Of a DNA stretch of 64,000 nucleotides, positions 9,657 through 17,693 are shown one piece after another; within the stretch, counting starts at the first letter, position 1, and every line of letters begins with the position of its first letter. The stretch is from assembly GCF_900095265.1 (NCBI RefSeq), contig NZ_LT607655.1, positions 62,001 to 126,000 on the forward strand, in the 5' to 3' direction. Both the position numbers and the translations under genes were made by a program. The DNA is from Janthinobacterium sp. UMAB-56. Lineage in GTDB: Bacteria > Pseudomonadota > Gammaproteobacteria > Burkholderiales > Burkholderiaceae_D. The notes under the pieces are model-generated. The model ran no database searches. It saw nothing but the letters and a program-made list of their open reading frames with translations, and was not told the origin of the DNA.

Positions 9657-10822
9657 AACTGGCCAAGGTCGAAACGCGGGAAGAAGCGAAACGGGGCCGC
9701 CTGCTGATCTGGAGCTGCACGGCCGCGCTGGCGGGCGTGATCGCCTGGGCGTCGTGGGCGGAGCTGGACCAGGTGACGCGCGCCAACGGCCAAGTGATCG
9801 CCAGTTCGCGCAACCAGATCATCCAGGTGGCCGATGGCGGCGTGCTGGCCGAACTGCGCGTGCATGAAGGCAGCGTGGTGAAAAAGGGCGAACTGCTGGC
9901 GCGCTTCGACCGCACGCGGGCCGAAACGAGCTACCTGGAAAGCACGGCCAAGGCGGCCGGACTGAAGGCGGCCGTGGCGCGCCTGCAGGCGGAAGTATTT
10001 GGCGGCGCGCCGAAGTTCCCGCCCGAACTGCAGGCGTTTCCTGAATTTCGCGCCAACCAGCTTGCCCTGTTCAGCAAGCGCCAGGGCGCCGTGCAGGCCG
10101 AGGTGAGCTCGCTGGACAGCGCCATGAAGCTGATCAAGGAAGAACTGGACATGAATCTGCCGCTGCTGGAAACGGGCGACGTGAGCCGCGCCGAGGTGCT
10201 GAAACTGCGGCGCCAAGTGGTCGACATCCAGGCGCAGATCACCAACCGGCGCAACAAATACCTGCAGGATAGCCAGACGGACCTGGTAAAAGCCCAGGAA
10301 GACCTGGCCGGCGTGCTGCAAACGGTGACGCAGCGCAAGGAACAGCTGGGCTCGACGGACATTTACGCCCCAACCGACGGCATCGTGCGCAATGTGCGGC
10401 TCACCACCCTGGGCGGCGTGGCCAAGCCGGGCGAGGAAATCCTGCAAATCGTGCCCACGGACGATGACCTGATCATCGAGGCAAAAGTCAAACCGGCCGA
10501 CATCGCCTTCATCAAGCCCGGCCTGCCGACGGCCGTGAAGCTGGACGCCTACGACTACGGCATTTACGGGCGTTTGCGCGGCACCGTCAGCTACATCAGC
10601 GCCGACACTTTAAGTGAAGACAACAAGGGCAACGAGCAGCCGTACTACCGCGTGCAGATCAAGACCAGCGGGCGCAAGCTGATGGGCAAGAACGGCGAGC
10701 CGATTCTGATCCAGCCCGGCATGACGGCCACCGTGGAAATCAACACGGGACGCAAGACGGTCTTGCGCTACCTGACGAAACCGATCACCAAGACGTTTTC
10801 AGAGTCGCTGGGGGAACGCTGA
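9653..10822 (+). CDS. HlyD-family membrane fusion protein of type I secretion
   Basis: This 389-residue periplasmic adaptor links the ABC transporter to the outer-membrane channel. There is one membrane segment near residues 18-35, then a lipoyl/biotinyl-like half (NQIIQVADGGVLAELRVHEGSVVKKGELL), a long coiled-coil region (about 90-230), and the second half plus beta barrel. The C-terminal PGMTATVEINTGRKTVLRYL signature is typical of the HlyD/LapC type. The start overlaps the ABC gene stop by four bases (ATGA), so the two are translationally coupled. The gene ends convergently with udk, only 12 bases apart, which marks the end of the secretion operon. Confidence 0.92.
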   Translation: MKLAKVETREEAKRGRLLIWSCTAALAGVIAWASWAELDQVTRANGQVIASSRNQIIQVADGGVLAELRVHEGSVVKKGELLARFDRTRAETSYLESTAKAAGLKAAVARLQAEVFGGAPKFPPELQAFPEFRANQLALFSKRQGAVQAEVSSLDSAMKLIKEELDMNLPLLETGDVSRAEVLKLRRQVVDIQAQITNRRNKYLQDSQTDLVKAQEDLAGVLQTVTQRKEQLGSTDIYAPTDGIVRNVRLTTLGGVAKPGEEILQIVPTDDDLIIEAKVKPADIAFIKPGLPTAVKLDAYDYGIYGRLRGTVSYISADTLSEDNKGNEQPYYRVQIKTSGRKLMGKNGEPILIQPGMTATVEINTGRKTVLRYLTKPITKTFSESLGER

Positions 10823-10834
10823 CGCAGCGTGCTT

Positions 10835-11479
10835 TTAGCCGGCAGGCTTCAAGCGGCCAATGACGCTCGCCACCTTGGCGGTAATCATGTCGACCGCAGG
10901 GCCGTTGGCGCCATGCGGCAAAATGACATCGGCATTGCGCTTGGTCGGCTCGATGAATTGCTTGTGCATCGGGCGCACTGTTTCCAGATACTGCTCGATG
11001 ACGCTTTCCACCGAACGGCCGCGTTCCGTGATATCGCGTTGCATGCGGCGGATGAAGCGCACGTCGGAAGCCGTATCGACAAAGATCTTCAGCGACATCA
11101 TGTCGCGCAAGTCTTCGTCATACAAGGCAAACAGGCCTTCGATCACGATCACCGGGGCCGGCTTGACTGGAATGGTCCTGCTGGAGCGATTGTGCAGCGT
11201 GAAGTCGTACTCGGGCATCTCGATCGCCTCGCCGTTGCGCAAGGCCTGGATGTGCTGTACCAGCAATGGCCATTCGAACGCCTGCGGATGATCGTAATTT
11301 TGCTGGCGGCGAACTTCAGGGGTGAGGTGCGTCTGGTCGCAGTAGTAATCGTCCTGCATCACGACCGAGACCATGTCGGCGCCAAACGACGCCAGCACCT
11401 GCTGTGATACGGTGGACTTGCCACTGCCGCTTCCGCCAGCGACACCAATGATAAACGGTTGGAAAGAAATCTTATTCAT
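10835..11479 (-). CDS. udk: Uridine kinase
   Basis: This 214-residue cytosolic enzyme phosphorylates uridine and cytidine in pyrimidine salvage. Walker A GGSGSGKST lies near residues 15-23. The phosphoribulokinase/uridine kinase signatures QDDYYCDQ, NYDHPQAF, YDFTLHNR and VIVIEGLFAL are all present. The start at 11479 (MNKISFQPF) gives the family length; the frame stays open upstream, but that part is Arg-rich and unlike the family. It is the last gene of a minus-strand run after cysE, yceH and a DUF2199 gene. Confidence 0.95.
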   Translation of the reverse strand: MNKISFQPFIIGVAGGSGSGKSTVSQQVLASFGADMVSVVMQDDYYCDQTHLTPEVRRQQNYDHPQAFEWPLLVQHIQALRNGEAIEMPEYDFTLHNRSSRTIPVKPAPVIVIEGLFALYDEDLRDMMSLKIFVDTASDVRFIRRMQRDITERGRSVESVIEQYLETVRPMHKQFIEPTKRNADVILPHGANGPAVDMITAKVASVIGRLKPAG

Positions 11480-11538
11480 GCCGAATGATACCGGAAACGC
11501 GAACGAACTGACAGGGAGCGGCTGAGGAGCCGGGCCTG

Positions 11539-12042
11539 TCAAGCGCCATGCACCAGCCGCGCATACAGCTCGGCCACCCGCTCGGCCGTGATGCCGTCGC
11601 GCTGTTCGATCGCCAGCGGATGCTCGGTCGGCTCCAGCTCGAGGAATGGGCGCACGCCATCGTCGCGCAGGTGCACGCGGGTTTTCAGATTCAGTGTGGC
11701 CGGATAGACGGGCAGCTGCGTGCTGAGCCAGCCGAAGAAGGGACCGATGTGCGCGCGCTTGGCTGCATTGAAACAGGCGTCCCACGCATCGAAGCTCTCG
11801 CCGCTAAGCGACACCCACACGCCCCAGCTGAACGGTTCTTCAACGCCATGCACGGGGATGTCGATGGTGGCGCGCACGAAGCAGTACGCTTCATCGACGA
11901 TGCAAGCGTCGCTGTCGAGCTGGCAGCGCGCTTCGCGCTCGGCGGGCGCCATCTGCTCAATCAGCCACGGCGCATCGGCGCCGAAGCTGGGCATGCCCGT
12001 GTGGGTCTCGCCGCAGGAGCGGCACAGGAAGGAAAAACTCAC
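11539..12042 (-). CDS. DUF2199 domain protein
   Basis: This 167-residue cytosolic protein matches my recollection of DUF2199. It has an N-terminal zinc-ribbon-like CxxCGE motif (CRSCGETHTGMPSF), an acidic middle with CIVDEAYCFVRATIDIPV, and the motif EPFSWGVWVSLS. No biochemical function is known to me. The start codon is GTG. It sits 14 bases after yceH, probably in the same transcript. Confidence 0.75.
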   Translation of the reverse strand: MSFSFLCRSCGETHTGMPSFGADAPWLIEQMAPAEREARCQLDSDACIVDEAYCFVRATIDIPVHGVEEPFSWGVWVSLSGESFDAWDACFNAAKRAHIGPFFGWLSTQLPVYPATLNLKTRVHLRDDGVRPFLELEPTEHPLAIEQRDGITAERVAELYARLVHGA

Positions 12043-12056
12043 GCGCGGATACCGCC

Positions 12057-12755
12057 TTACTCGAACTGCTTGCGGAACGCTTCGAACTGCGCCGCCAGGC
12101 CATCGAAATCGCTGCGCAATTGCAGCACTTCCTGTTCCAGCTGGGCCACGCGGCTGCCCTGCTGCGGCGCGCTGACGGCGCCGGCAAAACCGGCCGCCGT
12201 CTCGAACTGCGCCAGCGCTTCCTCGCCGCCCAGCAAGTGGCCGTAGCGCGGTTCCTTGGCGCCGGGGGCCACCATCAGCTTGGCCACCAGCGGCGGGTAT
12301 TTGTCGATCAGGAACTGCAGGCCGGATTCGACTTCCGCCACGGACTTGAATTCATGCACGCGGCCACTGCGGCTGCGGATCTCGCCAGCCGTCTGCAAGC
12401 CGCGCAGCATCAAAATCGTCAGGATAGCCAGCTTGTCTTGTTCCAGCGACCACTTGATACGCATACGGTGCTCGTACTTGGCGACGCGCGCGCCCGCCTG
12501 CGTGATGCCGTTGACGAATTTGCGCTGCATCAGGCGCTGCAGCACGTCGTACACGGTTTCCTCGGACAGGGCCATGACCGGGTCGCGGCTGGACAACTGG
12601 TTGCAGCCGTTCGTCAGGGCATTCAAGGACAGCGGATAGCTGTCCGGCGTCAGCGCTTCTTTTTCGGCCAGCACGGCCAGCACGCGGATCTCGAAGGGGT
12701 CGAGCAGATTCGGATTGTCAGTGCTTTTTTCGCCTGCCGTCACATCAGTGTTCAT
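12057..12755 (-). CDS. yceH: YceH family (DUF480/UPF0502) protein
   Basis: This 232-residue protein consists of two winged-helix-like halves. Conserved family segments are LLDPFEIRVLAVLAEKEA near the N-terminus, YPLSLNALTNGCNQLSSRDP, and LLRGLQTAGEIRSRS. A C-terminal heptad-rich tail (VAQLEQEVLQLRSDFDGL) suggests a short coiled coil. ATG 12755 was preferred over 12773 because AAGGA lies at normal distance before it. The gene starts 10 bases after cysE. The family is widespread in proteobacteria with no settled function. Confidence 0.88.
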   Translation of the reverse strand: MNTDVTAGEKSTDNPNLLDPFEIRVLAVLAEKEALTPDSYPLSLNALTNGCNQLSSRDPVMALSEETVYDVLQRLMQRKFVNGITQAGARVAKYEHRMRIKWSLEQDKLAILTILMLRGLQTAGEIRSRSGRVHEFKSVAEVESGLQFLIDKYPPLVAKLMVAPGAKEPRYGHLLGGEEALAQFETAAGFAGAVSAPQQGSRVAQLEQEVLQLRSDFDGLAAQFEAFRKQFE

Positions 12756-12765
12756 GCCTATATCC

Positions 12766-13515
12766 TTAATCAACCAGCTTGTTCATTTTCTCGGAATCGA
12801 ATTTATCACACTCAGGCACTGCCTGGCAGCAGATGCCCGCCGCCTTCAGGGTGGCGAGGATGGTTTCGATGCGCTCTTCCTGCGCCACCGCATGCGTGAT
12901 CAGCCCCTGCAAGGCTTTCGACAGCGGATCGTCGCCGTTCGGCGTCACGCCATACGCGGCAAACAAATGCGCCGTGCTGCCTTCGCGCAAGGCGCTGACA
13001 TCCTTTTGCACGATGTGCGCCGGGTTGCCCACGGCGGTGGCACCGGATGGCACGGGTTTCAACAGCACGGCGTTCGAGCCCACCTTGGCATACTCGCCCA
13101 CGGTGAAGCTGCCCAGCACCTGTGCGCCGGCGCCGACGATGACGCCACGCTCCAGGGTCGGATGGCGCTTGGTGCCGCTGTGCAGCGAGGTGCCGCCCAG
13201 GGTCACGCCCTGGTAGATGGTGCAATCGTCGCCGACGACGGCCGTCTCGCCGATCACCACGCCGAAACCGTGGTCGATGAAGACGCGCCGACCGATGACC
13301 GCGCCCGGATGGATCTCGATGCCCGTGATGATGCGGGCGATATACGAAATGAAGCGCCCCACCCACTTCATGTGCCGCCTCCAGCACCAGTGCGCCCAGC
13401 CATGCATGACGATCGCGTGCAGGCCCGGATAGCAGGTCAGCACCTCCCAGCCATTGCGGGCGGCGGGGTCACGTTCGATGATGCTGTTGATGTCTTCGCG
13501 CAGGTGGTGGAACAT
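12766..13515 (-). CDS. cysE: Serine O-acetyltransferase
   Basis: This 249-residue enzyme makes O-acetylserine from serine and acetyl-CoA, the first step of cysteine synthesis. The N-terminal helical part is short (MFHHLREDI), as in the EpsC-type subgroup. Left-handed beta-helix hexapeptides follow, including the active-site region IDHGFGVVIGETAVVGDD and the GGTSLHSGTKRHPTLE loop. The C-terminal ~60 residues are an extra helix with two cysteines. The start at 13515 matches the family; upstream in-frame codons are atypical. The upstream gap holds the rlmB terminator, so cysE probably has its own promoter. Confidence 0.92.
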   Translation of the reverse strand: MFHHLREDINSIIERDPAARNGWEVLTCYPGLHAIVMHGWAHWCWRRHMKWVGRFISYIARIITGIEIHPGAVIGRRVFIDHGFGVVIGETAVVGDDCTIYQGVTLGGTSLHSGTKRHPTLERGVIVGAGAQVLGSFTVGEYAKVGSNAVLLKPVPSGATAVGNPAHIVQKDVSALREGSTAHLFAAYGVTPNGDDPLSKALQGLITHAVAQEERIETILATLKAAGICCQAVPECDKFDSEKMNKLVD

Positions 13516-13583
13516 AATGGAAACGGATAAGGTGGAACGCAAATGGTAGCGTATTCGGCGGCGTGCTGCCGGAGAGGCAGATA

Positions 13584-13620
13584 AACAACCGCCGCCTCAA
13601 GGGCGGCGGCTGATTTTTTT
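13584..13620 (-). terminator. Intrinsic terminator after rlmB
   Basis: An 8-bp GC stem (CCGCCGCC / GGCGGCGG, 13589-13609) with a 5-base loop. On the minus strand it is followed by TTGTTT, which suits termination of the rnr-rlmB transcript. On the plus strand a run of seven T follows, so it could work in both directions. Confidence 0.75.
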
Positions 13621-13649
13621 GGAAGCACTACAAAACGGTCAGGACGTTT

Positions 13650-14393
13650 TTATGCTTCCAGGGCGATGCGCTGGCGGCGGGCTTCGTACAGACAGACACC
13701 GGAAGCGACCGACACGTTCAGGCTCTCGACGGAGCCGAACATCGGGATGCTGACGAGGATGTCGCAGGTGTCGCGCGTCAAACGGCGCATGCCTTCGCCT
13801 TCGGAACCCATGACGAGGGCCGTCGGGCCCGTGAAATCGGCTTCGTACAAGCCTTTTTCGCCGTCGTCCGACGTGCCGATCAGCCAGATGCCGCGCTCTT
13901 TCAGTTCACGCATGGTACGCGCCAGGTTCGTCACGGTGATGTAAGGGACGGTTTCGGCGGCGCCGCTGGCGACCTTGGCGGCCGTGGCGTTGAGGCCCAC
14001 GGCGCGGTCCTTCGGCACGATCACGGCATGTGCGCCGACGCCGTCGGCCACGCGCAGGCAGGCGCCCAGGTTATGCGGATCGGTGATGCCGTCGAGTATC
14101 AACAGCAGCGGCGGGCCATCGATGGCGTCCAGCAGCTCATCGAGATTGCGCGCCAGCGACAGCTGCGAGGCAAAGGCAATCACGCCCTGGTGGCGGCGCG
14201 TGCCGACGATCTTGTCCAGACGCGACGAGTCGACCGGCATGACGCGCACGTTGGCCGCCTTGGCGGCGGCGATCATGTCCTTCATGCGGCCGTCGACGCG
14301 GCTGGCATCGACGAAAATTTCTTCCACGGACGACGCTTCATGACGCAAACGCGAGGTGACGGCGTGGAAGCCGAAAATCATTTTATTCTTCAT
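13650..14393 (-). CDS. rlmB: 23S rRNA (guanosine-2251-2'-O)-methyltransferase RlmB
   Basis: This 247-residue SPOUT methyltransferase modifies G2251 in the ribosomal P-site loop, using S-adenosylmethionine. The N-terminal substrate-binding domain (about 1-75) is followed by the catalytic domain with the signatures [28 protein letters not shown] and [15 protein letters not shown], which form the trefoil knot. The start lies 15 bases after the stop of rnr, the same pairing as in many gammaproteobacteria, so cotranscription is likely. Confidence 0.95.
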   Translation of the reverse strand: MKNKMIFGFHAVTSRLRHEASSVEEIFVDASRVDGRMKDMIAAAKAANVRVMPVDSSRLDKIVGTRRHQGVIAFASQLSLARNLDELLDAIDGPPLLLILDGITDPHNLGACLRVADGVGAHAVIVPKDRAVGLNATAAKVASGAAETVPYITVTNLARTMRELKERGIWLIGTSDDGEKGLYEADFTGPTALVMGSEGEGMRRLTRDTCDILVSIPMFGSVESLNVSVASGVCLYEARRQRIALEA

Positions 14394-14408
14394 TTGTTAT
14401 CGCTTCTT

Positions 14409-16961
14409 TTAACGCTTGCTTTTGCTTGTTTTTGATACAGTTTTTGCTGCACGTGGTGCCGCCGCAGCGGGTGCCGCGGCTGGTTTCTTGCTGCGCTTCG
14501 GCGCAGCGGCCTTCGGGGCTGCCGCCTTCGGGGCTTCCTTCACGGCTGCCCTGGCGGCAGGCTTGGCTTGCGCCTTGGCGCCATTGGAGCGGCCGCCTGA
14601 ACCATTGCCAGCCTTGCCACTGGCCTTGATCTCATGGCGCTGCTCGGTCGCGGGACCGGGCTTGACCATGGATTTCTTGTCGCCCTTGCGCTTGCCGCCG
14701 CCGTTTGGTTTGGCCGGCGCTTCTTCGCCCGCCAGTTCCGCATCGGTGACCAGGCGCAGGTCGATCTTGCGCGTTTCCAGGTCGACACGCGCCACTTGCA
14801 CCGTCAAACGGTCGGTCAGCTGGTAGCGCTTGCCCGTGCGTTCGCCGCGCAGTTCGTGGCGCGCATCGTCATACTGGAAGTAGTCGGTACCCAGCTCGGT
14901 GACGTGCACCAGGCCTTCGACAAACAGGGTGTCGAGCTGCACGAACACGCCGAAAGTGGTCACGCCGGTGATGGTGCCGGTAAATTCCTCGCCCAATTTA
15001 TCTTGCATGAAGTAACACTTCAGCCACGCTTCCACGTCGCGCGACGCTTCGTCGGCGCGGCGTTCGTTGGCCGAGCAGTGCACGCCCAGCGCGTCCCAGA
15101 TGGTCAGGTCCGTCTTTTTCGGCTTGCCGTCGGCCTTGTCCTTGGCTTGCTGCTTGCGCGTGGCGTTCGACACGTTGGTGTTCAACACGACTTTATCGGA
15201 CAGCTTCGGCTCGTATTTCTTGCCTTGCAAAATAGCCTTGATGGCGCGATGCGTCAGCAAGTCGGGATAGCGGCGGATCGGGCTGGTGAAGTGGGCGTAG
15301 GCCTCGTAGGCCAGGCCGAAGTGGCCGATATTGTCCGGGCTGTAGACGGCTTGCTGCATCGAGCGCAGCAGCATCGTTTGCAGCAGGGCTGCGTCGGGAC
15401 GCAGCTTGATCTGCTGCATCAGGGTCTGGTAATCCGACGCCGATGGCGTGTCGCCGCCCGTCAGGTTCAGGCCCACTTGCTTGAGGAAGGTGCGCACTTG
15501 CGTGAGCTTTTCCTTGGTCGGGCTGGCATGGATGCGGTAAGTACCCGGATGCTTGTTGCGCAGCAACAAGTCGGCCGCGCAAACGTTGGCCGCCAGCATG
15601 CACTCTTCGATAATCTTGTGCGCTTCATTGCGCGTGCGGGGAATGATCTTTTCGATCTTGCCAGCCGTATTGCAGACGATATACGTTTCCGTCGTCTCGA
15701 AATCGATGGCGCCCCGCTCCGTGCGTGCTTTCAGCAAGGCGCGGTAGACGGCTTCCAGATTCTGCAGGTGCGGCAAGATGTCCGCGCGGCGCGCCGCTTC
15801 GGGTCCCTTGGTATTGCCCAATACGGCAGCGACTTCGTCATACGTAAGGCGCGCGGCCGAATGGATCACGGCAGGGTAGAACTGGTAAGCCTTGAGTTCA
15901 CCCTTGTCGCTGACGACGGCGTCGCAGACGAGGGTCAGACGGTCGACGGCCGGGTTCAGCGAGCACAGGCCATTCGACAGCTTTTCCGGCAGCATCGGGA
16001 TCACGCGGCGCGGGAAGTACACGGACGTGCTGCGTTCGAGCGCGTCGACATCGAGCGCGTCGTTCGGCTTTACGTAATGGCTGACGTCGGCAATCGCGAC
16101 GATAAGGCGGAAGCAGTTGGCGCGGCCGATCTTGACAGGTTCGCAATACACGGCATCGTCAAAATCGCGTGCGTCTTCACCATCGATGGTGACGAGCGGC
16201 ACGTCGCGCAGGTCGACACGGTCTTTCAGGTCGGCCTCGCGCACCTCGAACGGCAGTTTTTCAGCTTGCTTGAGGGCAGCGGCGGAGAAGATGTGCGGCA
16301 CGTTGAATTTGCGCACGGCAATTTCAATTTCCATGCCGGGATCATCGAGCGCACCGAGCACTTCGACGATCTTGCCGACCGGCTGCTTGAAGCGCATCGG
16401 TTGCTCGGTCAGCTCGACGCTGACGATCTGGCCAGCCTTCGCCTTGCCCACCGAACCGGTCACCAGGATATCCTGGCCGATGCGCTGGTCTTCGGGCGCC
16501 ACCACCCAGGTACCGTTTTCCTGGATCAGGCGGCCGATGACGTGGGTATTGGCGCGGTAGGTGACTTCCACGATCGTGCCTTCCGGGCGGCCGCGGCGGT
16601 CCGTGCCGACGATGCGGGCCATGACCTTGTCGCCATGCAGTACTTTCTGCATTTCTTTCTCAGGCAGGAACAGGTCGGCGCTGGCGTCGTCGGGAATGAC
16701 AAAGCCGAAGCCATCGCGGTGGCTGGTGACGCGACCGGCGACAAGCGCGCTCTGGTCTGCCAGGCTGAACACACCGCTGGCGTCAGACTTCAGCTGGCCG
16801 TCGCGCTCCATCGCCTTCAGGCGACGGACCAGGACATCCATGGAATCGGCATGCACTTGCAGCGTTTTCCCGAGAGACTGCGGGTCGAGAGGCGCGTTGA
16901 CGCTGCGGAATATGCCGAGAATGTCCTCCCGGCTGGGGATGGTGTGGGTATTTTGGCTCAA
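14409..16961 (-). CDS. rnr: Ribonuclease R
   Basis: This 850-residue 3'-5' exoribonuclease degrades structured RNA and takes part in rRNA quality control. An N-terminal helix-turn-helix (about 10-80) precedes two cold-shock-like domains. The RNB catalytic domain has the metal-binding segment DGEDARDFDDAVY, and an S1 domain lies at about 635-720. The tail is a Lys/Ala-rich low-complexity region of about 90 residues with several basic clusters, longer than in E. coli and probably RNA-binding. The start appears to be TTG (16961), with no strong ribosome binding site, which suggests low translation. rlmB follows directly. Confidence 0.95.
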   Translation of the reverse strand: MSQNTHTIPSREDILGIFRSVNAPLDPQSLGKTLQVHADSMDVLVRRLKAMERDGQLKSDASGVFSLADQSALVAGRVTSHRDGFGFVIPDDASADLFLPEKEMQKVLHGDKVMARIVGTDRRGRPEGTIVEVTYRANTHVIGRLIQENGTWVVAPEDQRIGQDILVTGSVGKAKAGQIVSVELTEQPMRFKQPVGKIVEVLGALDDPGMEIEIAVRKFNVPHIFSAAALKQAEKLPFEVREADLKDRVDLRDVPLVTIDGEDARDFDDAVYCEPVKIGRANCFRLIVAIADVSHYVKPNDALDVDALERSTSVYFPRRVIPMLPEKLSNGLCSLNPAVDRLTLVCDAVVSDKGELKAYQFYPAVIHSAARLTYDEVAAVLGNTKGPEAARRADILPHLQNLEAVYRALLKARTERGAIDFETTETYIVCNTAGKIEKIIPRTRNEAHKIIEECMLAANVCAADLLLRNKHPGTYRIHASPTKEKLTQVRTFLKQVGLNLTGGDTPSASDYQTLMQQIKLRPDAALLQTMLLRSMQQAVYSPDNIGHFGLAYEAYAHFTSPIRRYPDLLTHRAIKAILQGKKYEPKLSDKVVLNTNVSNATRKQQAKDKADGKPKKTDLTIWDALGVHCSANERRADEASRDVEAWLKCYFMQDKLGEEFTGTITGVTTFGVFVQLDTLFVEGLVHVTELGTDYFQYDDARHELRGERTGKRYQLTDRLTVQVARVDLETRKIDLRLVTDAELAGEEAPAKPNGGGKRKGDKKSMVKPGPATEQRHEIKASGKAGNGSGGRSNGAKAQAKPAARAAVKEAPKAAAPKAAAPKRSKKPAAAPAAAAPRAAKTVSKTSKSKR

Positions 16962-17014
16962 AAGTATTTCTATAGTTGTTATTGACAGTGATCAAACGGA
17001 AGACAAAGACCGAT

Positions 17015-17046
17015 GACATCACCGTCAATATTGACACGGTGATGTC
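17015..17046. repeat. 11-bp inverted repeat upstream of rnr
   Basis: GACATCACCGT and ACGGTGATGTC form a perfect stem around a 10-base loop that is itself nearly palindromic (TCAATATTGA). The position, within the probable 5' region of rnr on the minus strand, allows either an mRNA structure or a regulator site. Confidence 0.5.
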
Positions 17047-17150
17047 CGGTAGTGTACCGGAGGACGCCTTGGTTTGCCTAACGGAGAGCGTAGCGGAAAC
17101 CGAACAAGTGCCCAGCCGGTGAGAAAAAGGAGAAAAGCTGCGCAATGCCT

Positions 17151-17178
17151 TTGACTTCGGCAAATATTGCTCTATAAT
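17151..17178 (+). promoter_or_regulatory. Sigma-70-type promoter upstream of tRNA-Leu genes
   Basis: TTGACT (17151-17156) and TATAAT (17173-17178) are separated by 16 bases, a near-consensus pair. The predicted start is about 165 bases before the first tRNA, so the leader would be long. TATAAT at 17292-17297 may be a second, closer promoter. Confidence 0.6.
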
Positions 17179-17348
17179 CTCTGTCTCTTGCAGCGGCAAA
17201 CCTTCACGGGAATGCTGTTACAGGAAAGCGGTACAGGGTTGATGTGCAGTATGGAGCGAAAGCTCATCTGGCGCAAAACTCTTCAAGTCGCTATAATAGC
17301 AGAATTGTTGTGAAGTTATTTTTCAACAAGTAGTAGAGCAGCATCAGT

Positions 17349-17433
17349 GCCCACGTGGCGGAATTGGTAGACGCGCATGGTTCAGGTCCATGTGCCTTCG
17401 GGTGTAGGGGTTCGAGTCCCTTCGTGGGCACCA
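17349..17433 (+). tRNA. tRNA-Leu (anticodon CAG), copy 1
   Basis: The 7-bp acceptor stem pairs GCCCACG with CGTGGGC. The D arm has GGCGGAATTGGTAGACGC, and the anticodon loop TTCAGGT gives CAG, reading the CUG codon that is abundant in this GC-rich genome. The long variable arm is typical of class II tRNA-Leu, the T loop is TTCGAGT, and a 3' CCA is encoded. Confidence 0.97.
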
Positions 17434-17504
17434 CCAGCAACAAGTTGTTGATTGTTGTGATCCGCAGTAAAGTAGCAAGGCAGTATCGCAGTTAGCAGCA
17501 CAAT

Positions 17505-17589
17505 GCCCACGTGGCGGAATTGGTAGACGCGCATGGTTCAGGTCCATGTGCCTTCGGGTGTAGGGGTTCGAGTCCCTTCGTGGGCACCA
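17505..17589 (+). tRNA. tRNA-Leu (anticodon CAG), copy 2
   Basis: This is an exact 85-base duplicate of the copy 71 bases upstream, including the encoded CCA. The spacer between them is unrelated sequence, so this is a tandem tRNA duplication transcribed as one unit and ended by the terminator that follows. Confidence 0.97.
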
Positions 17590-17608
17590 TTACCTCATTC
17601 GCAAAAAA

Positions 17609-17640
17609 GCCGCAAACTTTCACAAGTTTGCGGCTTTTTT
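17609..17640. terminator. Bidirectional intrinsic terminator
   Basis: An 11-bp stem (GCCGCAAACTT / AAGTTTGCGGC) with a 4-base loop is flanked by six A on the left and six T on the right. It can stop the tRNA transcript on the plus strand and the qorB transcript arriving on the minus strand. Confidence 0.92.
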
Positions 17641-17693
17641 CATTCCAGAATGCCGCGCGCCGCTCGGCTTCCCTCGCCGGCGGCGCCCTGCCC

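Larger units (their letters stand above)
16962..17348. other. 387-base gap with hairpins and tRNA promoters, no gene seen
   Basis: This gap separates rnr (minus) from the tRNA-Leu pair (plus). It holds an 11-bp hairpin at 17015-17046, a smaller CCGGTA/TACCGG hairpin at 17046-17060, a strong sigma-70-type promoter at 17151-17178, and a second TATAAT at 17292-17297 about 50 bases before the first tRNA. I see no coding frame with a plausible ribosome binding site. Confidence 0.6.

Noticed and set aside
14634-16985. 783-codon plus-strand frame opposite rnr
   Set aside because: Shadow of the ribonuclease R gene, whose motifs are clear on the minus strand.
17344-17547. Minus-strand small frame across the tRNA pair
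   Set aside because: It consists of tRNA antisense sequence repeated twice.
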